64,000 nt of DNA from Campylorhamphus procurvoides (GCA_013396655.1 WBMV01000785.1:1021526-1085525); one strand, 5' to 3'; positions 13,821 to 28,400 are shown, numbered from the stretch's first letter. Numbers and translations: made by a program. Notes: a model not told the origin generated them from the letters alone.

Positions 13821-14653
13821 AATCAGCATAGTGCTCCCGATCCCAGTACAGAAAGTCAGGTCTACTGTAAAAGTGAAATCAGAATAATGAATCTCATTAT
13901 TGTGGCATAAGATCTCTATTTTATTAAAATTTCACAAGAATGCTGTTGGGTCTTCCTGGTGAAACACTCAAACTGCCCAATGGACTCAGCAGACAGCTGC
14001 TCACCACCATGTGTTTGACTTCTTTCAGCACACAGTTCCTGTAAAACACACCATTTTGTGCAGTCTAAAGGGTGGTGGGTTTTGGGGTTTTTTTTTTGGA
14101 GGGGCTTTTGCTTGCATTTAAAAATCATCTGTGAATTGTAATATTTTTCTTTGCCTGCACTGTACAGTCCTATCATACACAAGAGGACAGCTCCTTTGGC
14201 CCACTTGGGTCACAGGCAGTTCCCATGGAGCCCGTGTAGTGACCTAAAGGGCTTCAAGAAATTAGATGTGGGATTACTGAAACTGTTAAGCAAACAATGC
14301 TTCTTTGCACCTCTCTTTTTAAACCCCCTCCTTTTACTATGTACCAGTCCTTACTAAGAGCTTAAAAAATGAAATTAATTGCCATGATGGTTGCTTTATT
14401 TTTGTGATTAAGATGGCTTCTGCTGGAGCTAATAAGGACAGAATGTAGCTCAGATTACTTCAGAAGTATTGATAAAACAGTCAAGTGTCTGAAGAAACGC
14501 CAGGTTCTTAGGAATGGCAGTCTAGCCTCTCCAAGCACCTGGAGCCCCGTGGCTACAGCAGCAGCTGGCGGCAGGATGGAAGGATTGACCATTTCACACA
14601 CTCGGGGCTGCTGGGCATCAGGAGGTTGTAATGTGAGTCATGCCATGATATTG

Positions 14654-14674
14654 ATATATATATATATATATATA
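14654..14674. repeat. (AT)n microsatellite
   Basis: About ten AT units in intergenic DNA. Confidence 0.95.
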
Positions 14675-15903
14675 AACACGTATACTTTTTACTGGTTTTG
14701 GAGACAACCTTTGCAACTCTGCAGCTTTCAATAGCTATGTGAAGACTAAGCAGGAGTGCAGATAAAAAGAGTAAGCTTAAGAAGCAGAGAGTGCAAGTTC
14801 TGTCACGTCAACAGCTGGATTGTTCCCATCCTCTTCCAGCCACTGGAAATTGAGGGAGCTCTGTGATTCATAGAAATTCCTCAATTTTGTGTCATGTGTG
14901 AATATAAACCCCACCGCATTACGTACTATTTAGTTTTCTCTTCCAGATTTTTTTTTAGAAAAGGAACGATGATGAATGATATGACAGTTTATCCTAAAAT
15001 GTTACAGTTTTGCAATCTACCCATAAATGACATGAGAGGGTTGACTATCTACATACATAATATATTTGCAATTACTAAGTGGTGAGGCAAAAAAAAGCAA
15101 ATGCTATTGACAGTCATATTTGTGCCATTCTGTTAACTTTAATCTTATGTAGCTAGGAATTTTAGTTTCTTATCTATTTTTTTTTTCCTAAAGGGGCATC
15201 ATTATTTTACTGTCTTTCTGTAGAATGGGACTACTTCTTTTTCCACAGATTCAAAGTTCAAAGCTGTATGTTAATGCTGTTTTCCATAATTCCAATGCTC
15301 CATGCACATTGCTTGAAATACTCAGATGTGTTCTGAAAAATAATAAATTTTTGGTAATTTTATGTTCTCCTTTTTCAGAAAGGGAGAACTCTGGAATATA
15401 AAGTTCTTCAATCTCCTAAGGTCAAAAAGGCAATTTAAGCTTCACAGAACAGCTTAAAAGGCAATGATAGCTACAAGTGTTGTTAGAGTAGCATAACTTT
15501 TCAGCCGATCGACCGTAATGACCTTTATATCCTGAATTTCAATTCAGAGGTTGTTGACACAACCTTATTAACACAGACAAATGCCTCCATCTTCACTTAT
15601 AATATCCTCTGGATGTATAATTTAAGAATGCTATAATGCACAAATTCTGCTGTTCCTAAGACAAAGAACAGTGGGACAGAATAATTTCAACACAACAGTT
15701 TCATTGATAAGGAAGAAAGATGTGCAAGTGCTCAGGAAAGTTATGGGCATGGAATGATTAAAATTAACAGAATTATATTCCCGTGAATAGAGTCAGAAAG
15801 CAGTTCTTTAATTTTTAAATTTGCACAGCAGTAACAGAAACAAATGAGCCTCTGAAATATTTTGGAAAATGTCACTTTGCAAACCTTGTAGATTGCTTAA
15901 ATG

Positions 15904-16382
15904 TTTATTAAAATGGACCAAAAGCCAAAATTCTCTGGGTAAAATAAATACTGTGTCTTTGCTAAGTAACAATATTTGTGAACAAAACATAAAACTATAA
16001 TTTTCATGTGTCAAACATAGTAACATTTAAGATTAAATGTTGGAGTCAACTGGGCATTTTTTTCATCTTCCTATTTACAAGCTGCTCATTAAGACCATTT
16101 ACCTCACGTTAGCTATTAAAATGACTAACATTTTTAAAGTTTGCTCCGTGACTAAAATAAAAACAACAGAAATGTCCTTTTACCGTAACTTAACAAAAAG
16201 CAGAACCATATTTTTTTTATCTAGGAGAACATACTGTTATAAATACAGCTGGTTTTCATCTACAGTTGTGTAAATAATAAGCATGCTGCCATTCACAAGG
16301 ATTTTCATAGATGATTATATATAAGCAATATTACGATCTAGCAGAGGATAGCGTGAGTTTTTATCTTTCATTTTTATTGTAG
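15904..16382 (-). other. SCG5: Probable SCG5 3' UTR
   Basis: Non-coding sequence after the stop. A minus-strand AATAAA lies at 15904-15909, giving a 3' UTR of about 0.48 kb. A second AATAAA at 16373-16378 is only a few bases past the stop and is unlikely to be used alone. Confidence 0.45.
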
Positions 16383-16478
16383 TTATTCAGGACCTTTGTC
16401 TTCATCTGAAAATTGTGGAACAGACTTCTTTGCCACAACGTTATCCAGTCGCTGTCCTTGCAGATACGGGTTCACACT
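16383..16478 (-). CDS. SCG5: SCG5 terminal coding exon 6 (PC2-inhibitory C-terminal peptide)
   Basis: A 96-nt coding part encoding [20 protein letters not shown] and [11 protein letters not shown], stop TAA at 16383-16385. Acceptor CTTTTTCAG|AGT. The heptapeptide region with Lys-Lys that binds the PC2 active site is intact. Confidence 0.97.
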   Translation of the reverse strand, partial: SVNPYLQGQRLDNVVAKKSVPQFSDEDKGPE

Positions 16479-19400
16479 CTGAAAAAGTGTAAAATTATTT
16501 AAACTTACTAGAAACAGGGAAACATATAAAAGGTAACTAGGATTAGTGAATGCATTTAGGTATTTCTTATCTGTCAAATACTTGCAGACTAGGAAAAAAA
16601 TTACTTCCAGGGAATAAATCTAAAAGTCAATCAGTGTTTTGGTTTTTTGTTTGTTGTTTTTTTTAGTTTTTTTCTGTACAAGAATTTAATTCAATCCACT
16701 GAAAGGAATACAAGTGAAGGAGGACTAGCAAGAATGTAGGACAATCTGAATTAAACACTGCCTTTTAGCTCCACTCCTCCTTTCCTCTGCTCAGCAGAGA
16801 AGCAGCAGCAGATCTAATTCCCCAATTCTTGAGGCAGAACAGAACTTGCTAGAGAAAAAAAAAAGTACAGGTAAACTTTAGCTTGAATCATTGGATGTTG
16901 TGCTGGGAGACAAGCTAGGGACCACAATACCATTTTGACCACAGTCTCTTCCTCAGCCCGTCTCCTCTCCAGGAAACCCCTCCTTGCTTCCTCTCTTGAT
17001 GCTGAGATAAAAAATCTGCTGGCACGGAGGCAGAGCCAAGCAAGGTTTTGGCATAGAAAATGGCTCTCCTACCAGTGCCAGAACAAGGGAATGCTGGAAA
17101 GAAGATCCCTGAAGAGGGTTTAACTTCAATTTGCACCATGCAAGCAGCACAGTGTGAGGCTGAAGATGAACAGATCCTGTCTCAAAACTGTTTGGAGATC
17201 GTAGTGGAGCAATATAGAAAGCCTATGCTTGAATTCTAGCCATATCAATGAAATCAAATGTACTTACTTTATTTACAAGTAGCCAAGCAGTTTAGTGGTA
17301 CTTCAGTATTAAATATAATTTACACCTGCTTTCTGGCCTTTGACAGTGTCAGTGTAAACAAAATACAAGTATATAAAAAAAATTCTAGTGTGCAGGTTTT
17401 CGATGCCAATAAAAATTGTTTGCCTAAGGACAAACTGGGGGAATGCAAATTTTCCAGTATCTCCTCATCCTTGTCAGGCCGTGTCACAGAAATTACTTTC
17501 CTTGAGATATTTCTGTGGTTCTTTCACCAGAACTTAGGAATTAAAAAAAAATAAGGCCTTCAAAATAGGCATTTATTTTCAAGTATCCCAAGTATTTCTC
17601 AAATCTCTGGAAAGATTTGAGGTTTGTCTGTCTTCAAGTTTAAGCCCTTGGGTTTCTCCAGATTTGTGGATGCTATGATTAATACTTAATCATAGCACAG
17701 AGCAGCTCTTTTGCTTACTTTCATTGGGTTTTGAGTGTTTTGCCTGCTGCAAGTGAAAAAATAAAAATATTAAGAACTAGAAATGAATGTGGAAAAATCT
17801 TTGACAATAAACTAACTCTAATGCTTTAAATTGTTAGAAATAAGACATATGTAAATGATTTGTTTGTGTTTGTTTAAAGAAGTTCTGTTTAATGTTAATT
17901 TAGTGAAATTTGACTGTTGCATAAACTTCTAGGAATTATTTTAAGATTCTTAGGAAGATTAATTGGTCTTTTTTTTGGAATGGTACTTGCTTGCTACTTT
18001 TCGAAATAAAGTAGAACAAATGAGACTACATAAAAATGTAAATTCTTCTCAACCAACAAAAGAAAACACAAAATATAGTGCAAAATGCTTTGGCTTATTT
18101 GTTAAAAAGTGTTTAATCCTATACAGCTGTGCAGAATTCAAAGTAGTGCCAGTTCCTGAGCACCTTTGGGCACAGCTCCAAGCCCATGGCAATGTGGCCC
18201 AGTGATTCCAGAGGTGCTCCTGACACTCCAGGATATTATATTCTGGAAAGGGCTATGCTCATGCATAGAAATTTTAAAAAGTGGTGAATTGCTAAATAAA
18301 ATGAGACCTCACTCAGGCTTCCTCGTCCTGCACTGCAAGTGCTACCAAAAAAAAAATATAACACAGGAGCAAATGGCACATATATGTATTTGCTATATAT
18401 ACTGATTATGTGTGTATGTGCTTGCATGTGTGTTTATATACATACATATAAATACATGAATATATACAGAGAATATGTGGGTTTCTAGGCTCCAGTCATG
18501 CCTCTGTGGCTGTTACGCTTCAGCATTCATGACAGAGTTACTACCGACATGGTTCCATGAGGCTTGTTTTAAGCTAAAATGGGAACATTCAGATCTAAAG
18601 GACCAATCTGTTGCCAGATTCTGAAACTCTCGGTCTGTGCAGAAGGCCCTGGAGGAGTAGCAGGGAGCACAGAAGGCAGGAGTGGAATCAAGTGGATGTT
18701 TTGGTTTCTGGAAAAATACACTCTGCAGCTGACAGCTCTTGATTACCATTCGGCTAATAAAGTGAAAATTCTGAATTGTTCATTAAAGCATTAGTAACCA
18801 TTACAGTATTACTCTAAAGTACTCTAAAGTACTGAATTCTAATGAATTTACCATTAGGTGACATGCCTGTGCTAGGAAAAAAAAAACCTGCTGCAAAGCA
18901 AGAAACTGAAGTTTCACCTTCAAAATTCTGGGCTGCCACTAGCCATGTAGCTGTCATGTCTCTTGAGCAATTAATTCTTTTGTATCCAGTTACATCAGTC
19001 ATCTCACAGACAGAAAATTTTCTTCTTTTTTTCTCATGGATATATTGCATGAATTCCACTTTAACATCTTGTTCTGGCTATTAATAAATATTCCATGGAA
19101 CTATTTCCAAAGCAAATTCTACTTAGTTAAAAATTAAAATCAGGTGCTTACTCTTTTTTTTTTTTTCCACTAACAAACTCTAATGTAAGCTGGAGGCAGA
19201 TACTAAGTTCAGGTCAGATCGTTATTTATGGTTGAACAGTGTTGATTGCCAGTGAATTGGTAAGAAATCAACTTAACCTTCTCCCTTTCTAGCAAAGACT
19301 AGAAGTCTGAGAGTTAAATAAATAAATAACCTTCACTTACGCTTGTTATTTTAAATTAAATTTACTTCATTTGCAGTATAAACTGTGCTGTCATATTTTG

Positions 19401-22400
19401 AAAAGCGACTTTCTGGCAGAGAGCTAGGCTTTTTTTTTTGTAAAAACAATACACCAGCAGCAAAGTTAAAGACTTCAACTCTGCCTGAAAGTGTTTTTTT
19501 TTAAATAAAAGAAAGGCTGACGCTACCAAAAAAAGATAGTAGAGAGGCAGACTGTGCAGAGGTTCTCTGTGATACGCGGATTGCTTGCCTTGTTTCAAAT
19601 GATGAAATGATGAGAATGATAACTCTGTCATCTTTGACTTTTAAGCAAGTGGGGCACAGAGATAGGAGTTTCAGCCAAGGTAAATCAGCTAAAGAACCAC
19701 CTCTAGTGTAATTGACATGCAAAAACACAGTGACATGCATACATAGTGGTAGTTAAATGTTCTAATATTTTTAGTAGGAAGCTTTCAAATTCTCTTTTAG
19801 AGCTATTTAAATAATTTTAAATGGTTTTATGCAGATAGGATCAATTTTAAAACACAGATAATATGAAGTTTTATAATTAATGTTCTGCATTGAAGTGCAT
19901 CTTCTGAAAGTAACAGGCTATTTAGAGAAATAAATCTTGTACCCAATGTACAGTCCTGGAACTGGCTATTGGAGTTTATCAGAGATTCCCTGACATTAAA
20001 CATTATCTAAGGTATAATATGAATGCATTAGACTCTTCATTTCAACAAAATTATTTTAATTATCTCTAAATTGTACAAGGCTATAAAGTATTCCAATAGT
20101 TACCCTCTTTCTTCTTTTTGAACCACCACTGATCTTCTCAAAGAGTAAATTCTTGCTCTGGAATGGGAAAAAAACAGACATTAAATTCATTATGCTCTTG
20201 TTTTAAAATACTATTTTTGATATTAAATATTAGCAAGTTTAGAGGGGTGTGCAGTTTTATGGGAAAAAGAAAACACAAATCAATATTTAGATATTCCTGG
20301 TAACATTCACAGTTCTTCAGGAGCAATCACAGCCTTAACACCAACTTAAAAGCCAGTAACAATAATTTTCCACTCTGTTGCGCTATGTTAGCGCCCCGTG
20401 TTAAGGCCGTAAGTGCTTCAAGTACATGCTGGTATAATGATATAGTCTGGATATTTTCCATCATATGATACATGGTATAAATACATATATACTTTTTCTT
20501 TCCCTCCCCCCAAAAAAAGGCAGAAGGGAAAAAGAGCAGGAAGGAGAGGAAGCGGGAGTTCTGCCTCTGGTATATTGTCTTATACATTTGAGGTGACAGA
20601 AGAACAGGAGCAAAAAAATATTTGTTTTACAAGGGATTTTCTAATTCCTTTTAAAAACAGCAATAGGCGTCATTCCTACTGTTTTGTTGTCTTTGCTTAT
20701 TCCCTTCCAGATATCAACACTTCCCAGTGCAAAGTTCTGTTGAAAGGAGTTCAGTGCCAACTCTTCCTTTGTTTAAGTAGTGCCCTCAATAAAGTTTCTA
20801 AAAACCATTTGGTCTATAACATTTTTAATGGCAAACCTTTTAAAAACTGCCAGAAACATCTTGGCAGAAGAGAAAGTTATGATGATGAGAAAAGAAAAAA
20901 GAAAAAACTCAAACACAGAAAACCCCTCTGACCATAGTTTACATAAGAGCATCCACATATTGTTGCATTTCTTACAAGTGGTGAATTCTAATAAAGTCTG
21001 GAATAACACACACATGCTCAACACATTTTGTTTCAGTTGTGTATTATGAAGAAAACCAAAACAAAACCCTAACCTGAAAATAGAAGAAGAGAAGAATTAC
21101 ATGTATAAAAGCAGAAGACTGTATAAACAAGGCCATTAATTCTGCTATAAACAACTGACCTAACATTGATTATATAAATAGAGAGTGTGATTCTAGTGCG
21201 AGACAAATTCACCAAACACTTCTACCCTCTCTGCAGCCTTGATATGAGAAAAAACAAACATTTTTGAGTGTTACAATGAAATCTGCCAAAATTGTCTGTT
21301 TTGTACTTCTCATGTTCATTAAACACCAAATTCACAAGGCCTATCTCTTGCCCAACCTCAGTTATTTTGTCTGAGCTCTGCCAAAAGGGAACAGAGATGA
21401 AGTTGGCCAAGGGGGATGTTCTTGGCTAGTCATTTATGTGAACTCACTTCAGGAAAACTTAAATTTAATTTTTTAAAGAAACTCATATTTGCATTACTTA
21501 TTCTCTTCAGGAAACAAAGCACTACCAAAGCCTCTCTGTAAACTCTTGGACCTTATACTTTTCATGAGAGGAAAAATTATGTTTCTGAGATAAAAAGAAT
21601 TTCATGAACTACTGGAACTAACATCTCTGTCACTCAGAAAAATTCCTAACAATTGAACTGTTCCTGCTCAAGAAAATCATATTTTGTTTAGTCTGCTTGG
21701 GAGTGTTTTAAGACCATAACTACTACTTTAGCGTTAATGTGGAATACAAAGCAAATAAGGTTATGGAGCATGAGCTAAGGACATACTTGTATGATAATAG
21801 TAATCCTCAAAATATGTTCCACTGCGTAATGGCTTCACCTCATCCACCAGAATTTCCGAATTTTGCCTGTGAATTGCCCATCCGTCATCAAAAAGTTGTT
21901 AGGAATGAAGGCACAGAGTTTATTCATCCAAGACATAGCCCATCTGGAGACATGTTGCACATGATTTGCTACTTGCCCATCGCTCCTAAAGCTTCATTTG
22001 CTCCCTCCTGGCTGCTTGGATGAGGGTACTATGGGTTGGGATTTGCGTGGGAAAAAAATCAGAAGTTCAAATGCTTACAACCCACTAGTGCCAGAGAGAT
22101 TTTGCTCTTTGAAGTATTTCAAACTTCACTGAATCTTCCAGTCAGTAATAATGAGCTGCTCTGTAACCTGCACCTGCAAAATTACTGAGCAAAACTGAAA
22201 GCATTAGCAAGGTTGCACCCTTTCAGGAAGGTTTTTTTTTCTTTTCTTTTTTTTTGAGTCAATTTCAAATGTTATCAGGAATGTCAAGCATGACAATGTC
22301 TATTGCATCAAGCATACTACACTGAATTATACAGTCTGTACCGTCTGAAATTGAAGAGTCATAACAACTCCTAATAATCACCATCCAGATATTTAGCAAT

Positions 22401-25400
22401 ATCAGTCAGTAAACACAGATGTACTTAGGGTTGTTCACTAAAAAACTCTAGTTGGAACAAAATAAATTCAGAGTGACTAGTTCAGGTTTCTGTTAAAATT
22501 AGGAAGCCAGAGAGGGTAACAAGGATTTCAATTTTGTAGAATATTTTAAGCCCTGCTTCCCATTTGCCTTTACTTGTACTGTCTTGGATCCCTCCACCGT
22601 GACTGATAAGCAAAACCAATGTTATTTCTATCCTATGAGTGAAACATCATCCACTGCTTCAGTAAAAAGGGAATGTTGCTGAAAAACATAGTTGCTTTTA
22701 ATTTTCTATTTGTACTGATACTTGTGTTAGAAAACACTGCTAACTTCCCTTCTCTTTTCAACCCCGGCACTTAGTACTGGTTAACACCTTGGGTTTCCAT
22801 AAATAACAACTTACATAGAAGTGATTTTTGGATTTGTATTGTAAATTGTATATTGTAAATGATCTTTATGAAAGTTTTTTTGGATTCCAACAACGTGTCT
22901 TCAAACCTTCTAAAGAGTCAAGCTGCAAGATGCTAAAAAGGCAGACTCGCATGGAAAGTATCTGTGTCCTGCAAGGAAAGGTCTGAACTAAGGGGAAAAA
23001 AACCATACTTGTACACTAGGGTAGAAACCTCCAAAAGTCCATCACTTACTATTCCCACTGTCTCCTCTACATTTTCCACATATGAGGAGAAAAGAGTCTT
23101 AGGGGCTGGGGACATAAGCTGTGCATCGCCTCTCACGCTATAAACAGAGTCTGTTCCCAAGACTTACGTATTGTCAGCATACTGATGTATGGCGAATTGT
23201 CCCAAGGACAGAAAAACTCTTCCTCTTTCTTCCCACTCCTAACTCGGTATATATTTATCATGATTTATATATTTGTATCCTCATATATATTAGCAGGATT
23301 CAATATTTAGCATCTACATGGAACCATATACTTTGCTGCATGAGACAGCTTCTAGACTTGCTTGGCCCTTAAAAAGTGTGTCTGTTATTAGCAGGGTACT
23401 GCAGAAGTCCCACAGCTTTGCATGCATGATAATTTGTCACCAAAACAAACCAACCAACCTGTTTCCATCCCACTAAGACAAGTGGGTCTTTTTTTTCCTA
23501 CAACCTGCTAACGTCATTTGGGTTTTACTGTGGTTATGCTAAGGAATGTGCATTGCCTCCCAGAAAGAACAAGTCACTGGGAAGTGTAATAGTGCCTCAA
23601 CTGCAGTGTGCTAGGAAAAGGCAGGAAAGAAGCTCCCCTGAGAGCACACAGCAGCCCACATGGGTCCAAGGAGACATGCTGGCTCCAGGGGCTTCAGATG
23701 GTGGTGATAGCCTCGCACCTACAAGGCACGCAGGAGTCAGAGGAAACACAGAGTGTAAGTAGACAGCCATGACAGCCCTTGTGGTATTTGGTCCTAGGCT
23801 CTTTGACACAAGGAGGAGGAACGAGCTGTTGGTAGGCAGAGGGAATTCTGATGTGTGGGGGCAGTGGGAGCATGAGGATGCACAGCTACCAGCTGGGCAG
23901 CCCACAGCCAACGGGGTTGGTCATTTACAACCTAATGCAGGTGACAGTGAGTGACCTAAAAATCTGATCAACTTTATCTCTCCTTTATAAAGTCTCAAAC
24001 AAATAATTTTTAGAGCGCTTCTCTGATTTTTCCAGAGAGTTAAAATATCAAAACCAGACATCAAAAGATACCACTGTATTTATATTTTTAACATATAGTA
24101 ATATACAATGAGGAGGTGAACAGGCAATTCTCCTGGATCTCGGCAGAACATTTCCTCATGCACATGACCAGCTGTCTCATCTCTAATTAGAAAGATCTGG
24201 AATTGGCGAAGCTGCAGCTAAATATGATTGCTCTTTAGTACCTAAGAGTCTGTTTTAATCCATGCATGAGCAGCTTTTTCCCCTGACTTAGTATTGATGG
24301 ATGGAGATATGAAAAAAGTCCAGGATTCACTAATGATTAACTACCATTTATTAAGTATATGTTGCTGATGACAACGCAGTTTGTACGCCTGACTCTGAAA
24401 TAGTGCTAGGGGCCAAAGATTTACAGAAGTGCTTTTATAGTCTTCAGAATGGTATTATGAAAGTAAAGTACTTATGAATAATAAAAAACCTAACAGCCTT
24501 ATCTGGCATAAACATGAAAGTTCACCATCTGGTGTTTTTTAAATGAAAACCTTTGATGGTAATTACCGCAACAAGTCTCCAAAATTTGGATTTTTGGCAT
24601 GATTCTCTCCAGAAATTTAGCACTCGCATAAGTAATTAAGACTATAAATCTTACACTGGTTTGATTATGAATGATGAATCATTGTCTCACAATTACAGCA
24701 GAAAAAGAGACTGCCAAACATATCCATTTATCGATATATGCTTACAGAGCACTGGTTTAGGGCAATCTTAAGTGAAGTGCTATAACAACGTAAAACGAGA
24801 TTTTATTATTTGCTCTAGAAGCATAAATTATGATCATTGTTATTGTTTTCCTGGCGCCTGAAGACAGATTTGGGATTGAACATTTTAACTGATGTAATCT
24901 AAGATTAAGCAGCAGAGCTTTCTTTGGAGCCTTTAGCCTGCAGAAATAGACTAGCTGCAGTTATTATAGTCCTTGTATGCTTAGAGCAAGATTTTTGCCC
25001 TTAGTGTAGCTCACTGTTTTTAATATATGTGATGTGTCAGATAAGTTTCCAGTATAATACAGTGCACAACCTGAGCAGAGAAAGAAGCAGCAAGTCCTCC
25101 AAAATCTTTAAGGCAGAGAGGATTCCCTAGAGGTAGTTGTCTGGTTCTAGATTTTTTTAAAGGTGTTTTAGGCACTGCTGCACTCCCATCTATATGTATT
25201 TTCTTTCTATTTTTTTATCTAAGTAGCTGCACAATGAATAGTCACTGAACCTGGATATTCTCTCAGATTAGGATCCTGTTATGTTTTGAAATCTTGTCCT
25301 AAGATCTGCACTAATTTCGGTTACATATTCACTCTATGAATAGTTTCAAACCACAGTTTGAAATGTGGTTTGTTGCGTTTATCAAGCACACGTACATAGC

Positions 25401-28400
25401 TGACATGCTTTGAGACGTAATAAAAAAAAGGATTTCTACTTTCTATTTTTCTGAGGGTTTTATCAATCACAAGCATTATTTCTGTATTTTTCAGGGCAAG
25501 TTCACCTTTTTTGAACAGTTTCCCTCAGGGTGATAATTTTTCCAGCAATAAGGACAATATTTTCTTGTGGTTTCATAGTATCACACATAGCAGACAATAC
25601 TCAGTTTCACATGCAACAAAAATAAGCAAGAAGCATGTACTCACCCACTTGCCCACGTTGGGATAGTCATGCTCTGGATCAAAAAGGTGTTGGTGCAGTT
25701 GGTATTCCCTGCTGAACTCTGCTGTGTCTGGGGTGTTTTCCAGACACCCATCATCAACTGCAAAAGTGCATTAGAAAGCATAGAGTGCTTAGTAGCTTTG
25801 AAACACCACAATATGTGCCTCATCAGTCAGCAGACTTCTTAAATGCAATCATGCAGTTAAAAAAAACCTAAAGAACTGGATGACTAGAAAATGCCAGGGT
25901 TTTTTTTTCTTTTGAAATTAATTTGTCAGGATGTATTTCATTTTTAAAAAAACCCAAAATTTGCAACTTAATGAAACTTCAAAACTGAACAAATTTATTT
26001 TCCAAGCTCTCCCTTTTCTTTTGTTTTTCTTTTCATTATTGCACTTGATTTTATGTAGAACTGCATCCTGCTTTGATTCAGAAGGGATATTCTTTTCTTT
26101 TTTAAATGCTCACAGTTAGTTTTAGAAATTGTTTAAGCAATACTTTTGAAGGTCATGGTAAAACAGTGCTGTGAGCAAAGAGAATTTTCTTCACTGGGTA
26201 GCTCTTCATGGAGCTCCATTTCTGGTTTGTTACTTTGTTCAAATTGGCTGAAATTCATTTACGCATCATAAAGTCTCATAAAAATGTAATGTGGCAGAAG
26301 TTTTACGATGAAGACATTTCTGCAGACTGGTAACTAATCTGATTGGTCCAGAAACCTCCTTTAACCACAATGGGTGGTTTTGTAGACAGTGTCACGTTAA
26401 GATAATACCCTTTTAAAAACCAACTTTTGGTCTTTTTACTAAAATAAGTCATCTTTAGATTAAACAGAGTTTCAGCAGCTTGAGGCCAGAGTAGCTTTTT
26501 GGATGGAGTCTGCTCCTGGAGCTTCCTCTGCTTTGGCAGCATGGGGAGGCTGCAGTCCAAGTTCCACTCAGACATACCCAAGGAGATCCTTCCAGCCAGG
26601 GCATGATGCTGGGCATCCAAGCAGCTACATCTGCCAGAACGCAGGCACTCCAGAGCACACATCTGTGGACTTTCCCTTCTGTCCTTGTGTGTCATCATGT
26701 GTAAAGATTTGCAGATGGATTAGCTCTTTCCCTTAGATGTGGGAAAGAGTAAAGGCTTGACTTAAAATTGAGTTGATTCAATGACCTGAGGAGGTTATTC
26801 TGAGTCCAACAGATCCTGCTTTCCCAATTTTCAACTTAGGACGGGAAAAAAAAATAGTTGCCAATAGAAAATGGGAAAACTATATATGTTAGCTAAGTAA
26901 CTCAGAAATCATTGAAGAACTTAAAAAATTATTTCAGTCTCAGCAGGGACAAGGAGAGAAACAGGTGACAACAGAAGTATGGTAGATCTCAGAGCATGCG
27001 TATCTTTGGCTAGAAAACCTAAAGGGCAGCTGGACATAATGTGTGCCCTCTGTGACTGCTAATCCAAAAGTCTTCAAACTCAAGTGCTCCAGGCTTATGT
27101 ATTCCCACTGTGGAATGTGCATATGTAGACAGTGACTGGAAAAATTGTTTTCCATTAAGCAAATCCACAGACCTGATCGAGGAAGGCCTCTGGTAATTTG
27201 TATGCATAATACAGTCAGCACTTGAATTTCCATTTAAGGCTCTGAAAAACATTTTACTCTAATCCTAGTAGATACTATCTTCACTCACAGCATACCTATG
27301 ACAGAGCCATTTATCTGAGCAGGCAGCACTTCCCTAAGAATTCCCCCTGTGTTCAGATCTGACTGTATTAGCTTGGCTAACAACTTTTATTTCACCTAAG
27401 AAAGAAAAATGGAAGGGATTTTCAAAGGCATTTCCCTGGATGCCATGTTTTTAATTTATTTATCTAATCATTAACAGAAGTCTAACAGGCAAGCACAGAA
27501 GATGGAAAGTCTATGTGTGTGCTTGGGTGTGTGAGAAAACCTAAACCCATCATTTGCAACCTGTCAGACAACAGCTATATTGAAAAAATTGGAAGATGAA
27601 TTATTACTTCAGAAGAGATGAAGGCATCACCACCAAATGGGCTATAATAGAAAACAGTAAGCAAGGGCTATTTGAAAGTTTGTCAGATTTTTGAATGAAA
27701 TGTAAAAACACAAAACTTTTCATGACAAATACTATTTTTTGATGAATTCTAAGATAGTTAGGACATTTTTAAATAAGAATACAGACAACTGTTCTGCATT
27801 ATCCAAATAACATAAAAGAAGACTAAACAGAAAACATTTTGAAAGGATCTCTTAGCTCACAAAAAATGAAAGAAAAACAGAGTGCTCATTCCCAGTTCTA
27901 GCTCCTAAGGCAGCCAATGGGTGTTTTACTACTGCTTGCAGTACTGGAAGTCATTCTTTGGCTCAAGTAACAGGAAAAAGACCAATTCTCTTAGAGTATA
28001 TCTCTATCATGCACATGCAGTGCTGCTTTAGTGATCCTTCAGCACTAGCCACCCGCAGGGCTTGGTACATGCGTGGTTGCAAGCTGAGGGATGTACTGCG
28101 TGTCTGGGGCACTGCTCTGGCACTCCAAAGCTGCACTGCTCCTCTGCCAGAGTGAGCCTGCATGCAATGCCTTGGGGTACATCCACATACTTCTCCATTT
28201 CTTGGCACAGATGCACCCTCAGTGAGCTATAAAGACACATGGATTAGAGCCAAGGTATCTTAAATATTGACTCATGGTCTGGGTTGGAGATCAGGGCAGA
28301 CAGTTTCATTCCTCTTGGCACAATGAAAGTCTCTAAAATAAGGGTAAATCTCATCTGTACAGAATGATAACTTTTGTCAGGGGCCAGCCTAAAAATGAAC

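Larger units (their letters stand above)
831..15903. other. SCG5-GREM1 intergenic interval (gene-free)
   Basis: About 15 kb of mostly AT-rich DNA. I see no exon, CR1 or LTR. Content: a slightly GC-elevated patch at 9040-9400, a TG microsatellite, a G/T-rich low-complexity stretch at 13729-13820, a TA microsatellite, and candidate conserved patches at 13260-13700 and 15480-15680. In human this interval holds GREM1 regulatory DNA. Confidence 0.6.

Noticed and set aside
21739..22023. 94-residue plus-strand open frame in SCG5 intron 4
   Set aside because: It begins with a non-ATG codon, has no similarity that I can see and is antisense to the host gene.
23550..23955. GC-elevated patch in SCG5 intron 4 considered as an unannotated exon or CR1 piece
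   Set aside because: No CR1 consensus words, no splice-consistent conserved peptide. Left as unexplained intron sequence.
25641..25823. 60-residue minus-strand frame over SCG5 exon 4
   Set aside because: Wrong frame. The real exon (25645-25757) reads [10 protein letters not shown] in another frame.
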